NCBI GenBank assembly: GCA_964502775.1
Contig: CAZCYE010000081.1
Coordinates: 1-6,619 of the forward strand
Source: CAZCYE01 sp964502775
GTDB lineage: Bacteria > Actinomycetota > Acidimicrobiia > IMCC26256 > PALSA-555
Direction of reading: 5' to 3'
Length of the DNA stretch: 6,619 nucleotides
Position 1 is the stretch's first letter, and each line of letters starts with the position of its first letter. The translations under genes and the position numbers were made by a program. Positions 1 to 5,503 of the stretch are shown here, piece after piece. Under the pieces are notes generated by a model that saw only the letters and a list, made by a program, of their open reading frames with translations, did not search any database and was not told the DNA's origin.

Positions 1-67
1 CAACGCCAAAGGGCCCGGCAATGAGAGGATCGGCTGCGGTGCTACGGATCCGGCCCGGCCGGGGCGG

Positions 68-553
68 CTATTCGGGCGCGAAGTCCTCGGGACTGACCTG
101 CTCGAGGAACTCCCGGAACTCCTCGATCTGGGCCTCTTCCTCCTCCTGGTCGAAGAGCACCCCCGCCTCGTCGAGCACGGCCTCGGCGGCGAAGATCGGC
201 ACGGTGTCGGGGTAGCGCGCGGCGAGGGCGAGGGCATCCGAGGGTCGAGCCGAGATCCGGTGCACCGAGCCGTCGCGGGCGATCTCCACCTCGGCGTAGA
301 AGGTGCCGTCGCTCAGCTCGGTGATCACCACCTGCTGGAGCCGGGCGCCCAACTCGTCGAGCGCGAGCTTGAACAGGTCGTGCGTCATCGGCCGGGGCGT
401 GTCCATGCCCTGCAGCGCGTAGACGATCGCGGTGGCTTCCGGAGGCCCGATGAAGATCGGGAGGTACCGCAGTCCCTCCTCCTCTCGGAGGAGGACGATC
501 GGCTGGTTCGACGGGACCTCTACCCGCACCCCCACCAGCGACATCTGGATCAC
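68..553 (-). CDS. DUF151 / bifunctional nuclease (BFN) domain protein
   Basis: This 161-residue protein has a single DUF151 domain (about 5-135). Family features seen are RYLPIFIGPPEATAIVYALQ (29-48), RPMTHDLFKLALDELG (54-69), a VVITELSDGTFYAEVEI strand pair (75-91), and ISARPSDALALAARYPDTVP (100-119). A plant member of the family has been described as a bifunctional nuclease; the bacterial role is unsettled, and no experimentally established catalytic residues can be pointed to here. The C-terminus (about 135-161) is strongly acidic: FDQEEEEAQIEEFREFLEQV. The gene starts at GTG overlapping the hpt TGA, with GGAGG seven bases before, and is last in the visible operon. A homologue (Rv1829) lies directly beside Rv1828 in M. 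tuberculosis, which supports the orthology of the whole group. The domain identification is firm and the biochemical function unknown. Confidence 0.92.
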   Translation of the reverse strand: MIQMSLVGVRVEVPSNQPIVLLREEEGLRYLPIFIGPPEATAIVYALQGMDTPRPMTHDLFKLALDELGARLQQVVITELSDGTFYAEVEIARDGSVHRISARPSDALALAARYPDTVPIFAAEAVLDEAGVLFDQEEEEAQIEEFREFLEQVSPEDFAPE

Positions 554-1176
554 GGCGCCGCCTCCGGTCTCGGGGGCACCCTACCATCGGCCCCCGACAC
601 GCCCTCTCGGGATGCGACGCCCGCGGTCTCGTTCCCGGGGTGTTCCCGAGGCGTGCGGGCGTCGGCCGCGAGCACCATCGCCAGGTTGCGGAAGCGCTCG
701 TCGAGGTGCAGGCCGTAGCCGAGCAAGAACTGGTCCCGCTCCACCTCGAGTCCCACGTACCGGATCTCGAGTGGCACGATCCGCCGGCTGGGGCGGTCCA
801 GCAGCGCGCAGACCTCGAGGCACCGCGGTCCCCGCGCCCGCACGACCCGCGCCAGGTAGGCAAGGGTGAGCCCGGTGTCCACGAGATCCTCGACCATGAT
901 CACGTCGCGCCCGGCCACGTCGATGTCGAGATCCTTGAGGATCTTGACCCGCCCCGAATCGGGGGCATAGCGCGAGATGGCCAGGAAGTCGATCTCCACG
1001 CTGGTGCTGGTGATCGCGCGCGCCAGGTCGGCGAGAAACACGAAGGCGCCCTTCAGCACGCCCACCAGCACGACGCCGTCGGGATGGTCGACCTCGATCC
1101 GCCGGGCCAGTGCCGCCACGCGCTCACCGAGCGCGGGCTCGTGGAGGAACACGTGGTACCCGGCCGGGAGGATCAC
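550..1176 (-). CDS. hpt: Hypoxanthine phosphoribosyltransferase
   Basis: The enzyme transfers the phosphoribosyl group of PRPP to hypoxanthine or guanine, giving IMP or GMP in purine salvage in the cytoplasm. The type I PRPP-binding loop is intact: VIMVEDLVDTGLTLAYL, with E96, D97, the general-base position D100, and T101-G102. Also seen are VLKGAFVFLADL (40-51), SVEIDFLAISRY (59-70), KDLDIDVAGRDV (81-92) and the C-terminal purine-site segment DQFLLGYGLHLDERFRNL (148-165). The core ends near residue 170; the last 38 or so residues are a Pro/Gly/Arg-rich tail beyond the usual family end. That tail's DNA carries the Shine-Dalgarno of the next gene. The GTG start overlaps the merR TGA by four bases, and its TGA overlaps the DUF151 GTG likewise, so it is embedded in the garA operon. 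In mycobacteria hpt lies elsewhere, near tilS and ftsH. Confidence 0.95.
   Translation of the reverse strand: MILPAGYHVFLHEPALGERVAALARRIEVDHPDGVVLVGVLKGAFVFLADLARAITSTSVEIDFLAISRYAPDSGRVKILKDLDIDVAGRDVIMVEDLVDTGLTLAYLARVVRARGPRCLEVCALLDRPSRRIVPLEIRYVGLEVERDQFLLGYGLHLDERFRNLAMVLAADARTPREHPGNETAGVASREGVSGADGRVPPRPEAAP
561..565 (-). promoter_or_regulatory. Shine-Dalgarno of the DUF151 gene
   Basis: GGAGG on the coding strand lies seven bases before the GTG at 553, inside the tail of hpt. It selects this GTG over the in-frame ATG three codons later. Confidence 0.75.
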
Positions 1177-2030
1177 TCCGTGACGGTGCCGCGCATGGCC
1201 CGCGACAGGGTCAGCGCGCGCAGGCGCCGACCGAGGTCCATGAGCTCCTCACGCTCCCGAGCCAGCCGAGCGGAGGCGGTCGGATTGCGCTGGCGACGGT
1301 ACGGGAGCAGCACCTGGGCGAAGAGGCCCGCCTCCCGCTCCGCTTCGTGCACGTACATCCGCAGGTGCCGCGCGGTGATGCCCCGCTGGGAGAAGTGGGC
1401 CGCGACCCGTGCGATCTCGACGGTCTCGGCTCCGTAGCGCGCGTGGTCGCCCGCGCCCGAGGCCGGGGCCACGAGCCCGAACGCCTCGAGATCGGCGAGC
1501 TCGTCCTCGTGGAGCCCACTGTCGTCCAGTAGCTCCGCGCGCGTGCGGTCGCGCTCCTCGTCGGAGTCGAGGGGTGGCGCCCCGGGTGCGTCGTCCGCGT
1601 CCATCGCGGTGAACTCGAGGGGCAGTGTCGGTACCCGTCGGGATCGTGAGGAACTCTGTGCTCGGGCGCCAAGCCCGGCGCGAGAGTGCCTTGTCGCCGG
1701 CGTGGTGCCGAGGGACGGGGTCCCGCCCGCGGGCCGATCGCCATTGGCGGATTGGAGCGGCGGCGCCCCGAGCGGACCGAACTCGTCCAGGCGCTCCTTG
1801 ATGACTCGCAGCGGCAGGAAGAACTCGCGTTGCTGGAACAGGATCCACCGCAGACGTTCGACATCGGGCACGAAGAAGCGTCGATACCCCGATGGAGTTC
1901 GCTGGGGATCGATGAGCCCCTGGCTCTCGAGGAAGCGGATCTTGGAGATCGTCACCTCGGGGAACTCGTCGTGGAGCTGGGCCAGCACCTCGCCGATGGA
2001 CAGGTGCTCCTCGGTGGCCTCGGGGCTCAC
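1173..2030 (-). CDS. ftsR: MerR-family transcriptional regulator, FtsR (Rv1828)-like
   Basis: This 285-residue DNA-binding protein has an N-terminal MerR winged helix (about 9-82): LSIGEVLAQLHDEFPEVTIS, then SKIRFLESQGLIDPQRTPSG, then GYRRF and DVERLRWIL, ending in LPLRVIKERLDEFG. A long Pro/Gly/Ser/Arg-rich linker (about 85-160) follows, then a C-terminal domain (162-285) with ELLDDSGLHEDELADLEAFG and a helical end. This architecture matches M. tuberculosis Rv1828 and C. glutamicum FtsR, an activator of ftsZ; target genes here are inferred. No cysteine or metal-binding pattern of metal-sensing MerR proteins is visible. The GTG start overlaps the garA TGA (GTGA), with a weak GGGGGAG about ten bases upstream; its own TGA overlaps the hpt GTG in the same way. 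The linker has unusual codon use: 11 of 24 codons at residues 112-135 end in A or T, against none of the first 30. Confidence 0.9.
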   Translation of the reverse strand: MSPEATEEHLSIGEVLAQLHDEFPEVTISKIRFLESQGLIDPQRTPSGYRRFFVPDVERLRWILFQQREFFLPLRVIKERLDEFGPLGAPPLQSANGDRPAGGTPSLGTTPATRHSRAGLGARAQSSSRSRRVPTLPLEFTAMDADDAPGAPPLDSDEERDRTRAELLDDSGLHEDELADLEAFGLVAPASGAGDHARYGAETVEIARVAAHFSQRGITARHLRMYVHEAEREAGLFAQVLLPYRRQRNPTASARLAREREELMDLGRRLRALTLSRAMRGTVTE

Positions 2031-2506
2031 GATGCGCCGTCTCCCCCGCCCACCACGAAGGTGAGCACGAAGCGCCCGATCTGGATCTCCGCGAGGTCAC
2101 GCAGGAGGCTGCGCTCGATCCGCTCCCGATCCACGTAGGTGCCGTTCAGAGAGCCGGTATCGGCGAGCTCGAAGCCGTCGTCGACGCGAGTCACGACGGC
2201 ATGGCGGCGCGACACGGTGACGTCGTCGAGGAGGATGCCTGATTCGGGGTGGCGCCCGATCGTGGTCGCCTCGGATTCGAGGACAAAGGTGCTCCCCGCG
2301 TTGGCGCCCCGCCGTACCACCAGGAGCGCCATACCGTCGGGGATCCGGTCGAGCTCCACGCCCAGCTCGGTCTCCAGCTCCTGGCGCTCCTCCAACGTCG
2401 CCAGCGCCAGCGTGTGGTCGCCGTCGTCCGTGCCGAGCGGGGCGCCGCACAACGAGCAGAAGTTCGCGTCCGAGGTGTTCTCGTGGTCACAGCGGCGACA
2501 CCGCAT
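2027..2506 (-). CDS. garA: Zinc-ribbon FHA-domain protein, GarA/OdhI-like metabolic switch
   Basis: This 159-residue protein has a four-cysteine zinc ribbon at its N-terminus (C3, C6, C17, C20), an acidic linker and a C-terminal FHA domain (about 58-151). FHA phosphothreonine-binding residues are present: GRHPES (G84, R85), VSRRHA (S99, H102) and SLNGTYV (N121, G122). The segment MALLVVRRGANAG and the run LLDDVTVSRRH closely resemble mycobacterial GarA and corynebacterial OdhI. Those proteins, in their unphosphorylated form, bind and inhibit 2-oxoglutarate dehydrogenase and affect glutamate enzymes; phosphorylation by PknB/PknG of N-terminal threonines shuts them off. Here the ETTS motif is absent, but T32 and T37 in the linker (DHTLALATLEER) could be acceptors. 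The zinc ribbon is not part of GarA or OdhI as I recall them. It follows gcvH and overlaps the merR gene by GTGA, the same order as in mycobacteria. The domain call is firm; the GarA function is inferred. Confidence 0.88.
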   Translation of the reverse strand: MRCRRCDHENTSDANFCSLCGAPLGTDDGDHTLALATLEERQELETELGVELDRIPDGMALLVVRRGANAGSTFVLESEATTIGRHPESGILLDDVTVSRRHAVVTRVDDGFELADTGSLNGTYVDRERIERSLLRDLAEIQIGRFVLTFVVGGGDGAS

Positions 2507-2514
2507 ACGGAGCG

Positions 2515-2543
2515 AGGGTACCGACGTGACCGGGCACCGGCAA
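2515..2543 (-). promoter_or_regulatory. Candidate promoter for the garA-merR-hpt-DUF151 operon
   Basis: On the coding strand TTGCCG (2538-2543) is followed after 17 bases by TACCCT (2515-2520), matching -35 at 4 of 6 and -10 at 3 of 6 positions. The -10 ends eight bases before the ATG, and no Shine-Dalgarno precedes that ATG, so a leaderless or near-leaderless transcript is possible. A small inverted repeat (ACCGGC, 10-base loop, GCCGGT at 2536-2557) overlaps the -35 box and could be an operator or chance. Start mapping would be needed. Confidence 0.35.
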
Positions 2544-2580
2544 CGATGCTCGCCGGTCCCCCGAGATCAGGCGGGTACCC

Positions 2581-2964
2581 TCACGCACCCTCGATGAGGC
2601 GAAGATAGGCCGGGGCGTCGAGGAGGGTCTCGAGCTCTGCGGGCTCGCGCATCTCGATCGTGAGGATCCACCCGCTGGCGTAGGGGTCACGGTTCAATCG
2701 CTCCGGCTCGTCAGTGAGCGCAGCGTTCACGCCGGTGACCGTCCCCGACACCGGCGCGTAGATCTCGGACACGGCCTTCGTCGACTCGACCTCGGCACAG
2801 CGCGCACCAGACTCCACGCTGCTCCCGACGTCGGGCAGCTGCACGAACACCACGTCCCCGAGTGCATCCTGGGCGTAGTCGGTGATGCCGACTCGCGCGC
2901 TCGAAGCGTCGACATCCACCCACTCGTGCTCGGGCGTGTACTTGAGGTGCTCGGGATGTTGCAC
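2581..2964 (-). CDS. gcvH: Glycine cleavage system H protein
   Basis: GcvH is the lipoyl carrier of the glycine cleavage system: its lipoyl-lysine arm shuttles the aminomethyl group between the P, T and L proteins. At 127 residues it has the usual family length. It opens with the typical YTPEHEW segment (9-15) and GITDYAQDALGDVVFVQLP (26-44), and carries the lipoylation site ESTKAVSEIYAPVSG with the modified lysine at residue 63. It starts at GTG behind a good GGAGGA. Genes gcvP and gcvT are not in the window, so here gcvH stands apart from the rest of the complex, as it does beside garA in mycobacteria. The gaps are 52 bases to the preceding gene and 74 to the following one, so it may be its own unit or read through with its neighbours. 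A general role in protein lipoylation (lipoate relay) is also possible for stand-alone H proteins. Confidence 0.97.
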   Translation of the reverse strand: MQHPEHLKYTPEHEWVDVDASSARVGITDYAQDALGDVVFVQLPDVGSSVESGARCAEVESTKAVSEIYAPVSGTVTGVNAALTDEPERLNRDPYASGWILTIEMREPAELETLLDAPAYLRLIEGA

Positions 2965-2969
2965 GGGGC

Positions 2970-2975
2970 TCCTCC
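2970..2975 (-). promoter_or_regulatory. Shine-Dalgarno of gcvH
   Basis: GGAGGA on the coding strand lies five bases before the GTG at 2964. It supports the GTG start of gcvH rather than any internal codon. Confidence 0.75.
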
Positions 2976-2991
2976 GGCGCGGTGAAGCGGC

Positions 2992-3020
2992 ACCCTAGCC
3001 TCACGCGCCACGTATCTCAG
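2992..3020 (-). promoter_or_regulatory. Weak candidate promoter before gcvH
   Basis: On the coding strand CTGAGA (3015-3020) and TAGGGT (2992-2997) are separated by 17 bases, giving partial matches to -35 (4 of 6) and -10 (3 of 6) consensus. It would give a short leader containing the gcvH ribosome-binding site. The -35 box overlaps the stop codon of the preceding gene. Short degenerate matches are frequent by chance, so this is only a candidate. Confidence 0.22.
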
Positions 3021-5503
3021 CGCACGAGGTGACGCACCGCGCGCGCCTGCTCCTTGGCGAGCTGGCGAGCAGCACCATCGGTCTCGGCCTCGGCCCAGAT
3101 GTGGGTCAGCGGCTCCTCGGGATCGGGCAGCACGAGGATCCATTCGCTGCCTCGCACGACCTTGAGACCATCCACCAGCACGAGGTCGCCCGGTGGCGGG
3201 TGCTCGAGCAGCTCGCGCATCACGGTGCCCTTGCGGTCCCATGCGGTGGGGACGGTCACGTGGGTCACATGCGAACGCGGTGCCGCCTTCACGATCTCCG
3301 ACAACGGTCGGCGAACCGCGCTGAGCAGGTCGAGGATCCTCACCAGGGTGGCCATGCCGTCGTACGCAGGCAGGAAGTCAGGCCAGACGAACCCGCCCAC
3401 GCCGGATGCCGCAAAGGTGACGTCACGGGCGGCCGCCCGTTCCATGAGCTCCGCGTCCGCGAGCTTGGTCCACACCACCTCGGCTCCCAACGACGAGGCG
3501 ACCTCGACCACCGCATGGGTGGTGGACACCGGGATCGCGATGCGGGTCTCGGGGACCACCTCGGCCACGAGCGAGACCAGCGCGAGGAGCGCATCCGTAT
3601 CGCTCAACACCCGCCCCTCGTCGTCGATCAAGGTCACCGTCTCGCTCCCCGGCGCGAGCACGCAACCGAGATGGCTCCCGGAGGCACGGACGAGCTCGCT
3701 GACCCGGGTGCACTGCGCCTCGGCGTCCAACGACATCAGCGCCGCGGTGCTGGCGTAGGGGTTGACCCCGAGCACCTCCGTGTGCAGCTTTCCGAGCACG
3801 GAGGGGCCCACGATGGATGCGGCACCGTAGGAGTAGTCGAGCACGATCCGGAAACCGTGCTCGCGCACCCGCGGCAGGTCGATGAAGCGCTCCACCGCCT
3901 CGCCGTAGAACTCGATCGCACGCGGCGGAAAGATGATGTCTCCGATGTCGCGCGAGAACGCGCGCCGATAGTCCTCGCGCTGGAGCAGCCGCTCGATCTT
4001 GCGCTTGGTGCTGCCGTCGAGATCCAAGCCCCTCCCGTCGAAGAAGCGGAGCTCGATGCTGTCGGGGTCGTCCGCGGCGAGGTGCACGGTGATCCCACCC
4101 TGGGCCTGGCTGTTGCGCACCTGGAAACGGGTGAGGGGCACCGTCGCGAGCTCGATGTCCTCGACCGTCACGCCGGCCAGGTTCAACCCCGCGATGACGG
4201 CCCGCTTGAGGGCGCGGGCCACCCGACTCGTGTCCCGGCTGACAGTGACGATCGACCCCTTGGGGAGCGCCGTGGCGTAGGCCATCGCCACCCGCACCGT
4301 CACCTCGGGGGTGATGTCGACGTTGGCCAGCCCCCGGAGGCCGCGGATCCCGAACAATGTGCGCACGCCGCGGGTCTCCCACACGATCGACGAGTTGACG
4401 ACGGCCTGGGGCTCGACGGTCTTGAACGGGTAGACCTTCACGCCCGCGCTCACCACCGCGTGCTCCCCGACGAGGCACTCGTCACCGACCACGACGCCTT
4501 CCTCGAGGCGCGCGAAGCCGCGCAGGTTCGTGGAGCGGCCCACCACTGCCCCGCGGACCCGAGCGTTGCGGCCCACATACACGTGATCGTGCAGGACCGA
4601 GCGCTCCACATGGCTGTCGCCCTTGACCACCACGTCGGTCCCCAGCACGGCGTACTCCGCGAGCCGGGCCCCGGCCTCGATCCGGCAGTTGTCGCCGATC
4701 ACCGACGGGCCGTCGACCCGCGCGCCGGGATCCACCTCGGCACCCTCCCCCAGCCAGATCCCCTCACCGAGGGGGAAGCCGGCGATCTCCACGTTGACCC
4801 GTCCGTCGAGCACGTCGGTGTGGGCGCGCAGGTATGCCTCGACGGTGCCTACGTCCTCCCAGTAGCCGTCGGCAACGTGCCCGTGGATGGCGAGGCCCCG
4901 GTCGAGCATCGCGGGGAAGACGTCGGCCGCGAAGTCGACGACCTCGCCCGGCGAGATGAACTCGAACACCTCGGGCTCGAGCACGTAGATCCCGGTGTTG
5001 ATGGTGTCGGAGAACACCTCGCCCCACGACGGCTTCTCGAGGAACCGCTCGATGCTGTGGTCGGGCCGCGTGATCACGATGCCGAACTCCAGCGGGTCGT
5101 CGACTCGCTTCAGGGCGATCGACGCGGCCGCCGCGCTGTCGTGGTGAGCCTTGACCAACGCCGAGAGATCGATATCGGTGAGCACGTCGCCGGAGATCAC
5201 GAGGAACGTGTTGTCGAGCTCCGCCGCCGCATTGCGCACCGACCCCGCCGTGCCGAGCGGCTCCTCATCCGTCGCGTACCTGATCCGCACCGAGTAGTCG
5301 GAGCCGTCCCCGAAGTACGTGCGGATCTGGTTGGCCATGTAGGCGACGGTGATCACGATGTCGTCGTATCCGTGCTGGGCGAGTAGCGCGACGACGTGCT
5401 CCAGCATCGGGCGGTTGACGATCGGCATCATCGGCTTGGGCATGTTGGACGTGAGCGGCCGGAGCCGAGTCCCCTCCCCTCCGGCGAGGATGACCGCCTT
5501 CAC
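3017..5503 (-). CDS. Sugar-1-phosphate nucleotidyltransferase (probably mannose-1-phosphate guanylyltransferase) fused to a degenerate phosphomannomutase-like module
   Basis: This 828-residue cytoplasmic protein has three parts. Residues 1-235 form a nucleotidyltransferase: signature GGEGTRLRPLTSNMPKPMMP begins at residue 8, with SGD (104-106, metal/nucleotide site), EKP (156-158) and GYWEDVGT (213-220). Residues 248-376 are hexapeptide repeats of a left-handed beta-helix. Residues 379-828 align with phosphoglucomutase/phosphomannomutase domains I-IV, from LFGIRGLRG to the C-terminal VVRGSEWILVLPDPEEPLTH. The likely reaction makes GDP-mannose (or another NDP-sugar) for envelope glycans; the sugar cannot be read from sequence. 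The mutase-like part lacks the catalytic TASHNP serine loop, the DGDxDR metal loop, the GExSG sugar loop and the SGTEP phosphate loop, so it is unlikely to be an active mutase. Long fusions of this type occur in actinobacteria and cyanobacteria. The GTG start overlaps the pgsA TGA by four bases, implying translational coupling. Confidence 0.88.
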   Translation of the reverse strand: MKAVILAGGEGTRLRPLTSNMPKPMMPIVNRPMLEHVVALLAQHGYDDIVITVAYMANQIRTYFGDGSDYSVRIRYATDEEPLGTAGSVRNAAAELDNTFLVISGDVLTDIDLSALVKAHHDSAAAASIALKRVDDPLEFGIVITRPDHSIERFLEKPSWGEVFSDTINTGIYVLEPEVFEFISPGEVVDFAADVFPAMLDRGLAIHGHVADGYWEDVGTVEAYLRAHTDVLDGRVNVEIAGFPLGEGIWLGEGAEVDPGARVDGPSVIGDNCRIEAGARLAEYAVLGTDVVVKGDSHVERSVLHDHVYVGRNARVRGAVVGRSTNLRGFARLEEGVVVGDECLVGEHAVVSAGVKVYPFKTVEPQAVVNSSIVWETRGVRTLFGIRGLRGLANVDITPEVTVRVAMAYATALPKGSIVTVSRDTSRVARALKRAVIAGLNLAGVTVEDIELATVPLTRFQVRNSQAQGGITVHLAADDPDSIELRFFDGRGLDLDGSTKRKIERLLQREDYRRAFSRDIGDIIFPPRAIEFYGEAVERFIDLPRVREHGFRIVLDYSYGAASIVGPSVLGKLHTEVLGVNPYASTAALMSLDAEAQCTRVSELVRASGSHLGCVLAPGSETVTLIDDEGRVLSDTDALLALVSLVAEVVPETRIAIPVSTTHAVVEVASSLGAEVVWTKLADAELMERAAARDVTFAASGVGGFVWPDFLPAYDGMATLVRILDLLSAVRRPLSEIVKAAPRSHVTHVTVPTAWDRKGTVMRELLEHPPPGDLVLVDGLKVVRGSEWILVLPDPEEPLTHIWAEAETDGAARQLAKEQARAVRHLVR

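Noticed and set aside
1..67. Possible terminator or start of a further gene after the DUF151 stop
   Set aside because: The CCGGCCCGGCCGG run (about 50-62) is palindromic but leaves almost no loop and has no T-run, and no start codon with a ribosome-binding site is convincing in so short a piece.
42..863. A 273-codon minus-strand frame covering hpt and the DUF151 gene
   Set aside because: It is an Arg/Pro/Gly-rich out-of-frame shadow of two well-supported genes.
1712..1749. Small hairpins GGGAC-GGG-GTCCC (1712-1724) and CGCCA-T-TGGCG (1739-1749) in the merR linker
   Set aside because: They are short, the second has an unworkable one-base loop, and such repeats are common in this base composition.
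2516..2580. Two GGGTACC motifs (2516-2522 and 2573-2579) in the gcvH-garA gap as a possible repeated operator
   Set aside because: The motif is short and GC-rich with only two copies. One overlaps the candidate -10 and one abuts the gcvH stop; chance is an adequate explanation.
3029..5386. A 785-codon open frame on the plus strand, antisense to the nucleotidyltransferase fusion
   Set aside because: It is His/Arg/Asp/Val-rich with no recognisable domain, and lies opposite a gene with clear domains. Long antisense frames of this kind are expected where third codon positions are almost always G or C.
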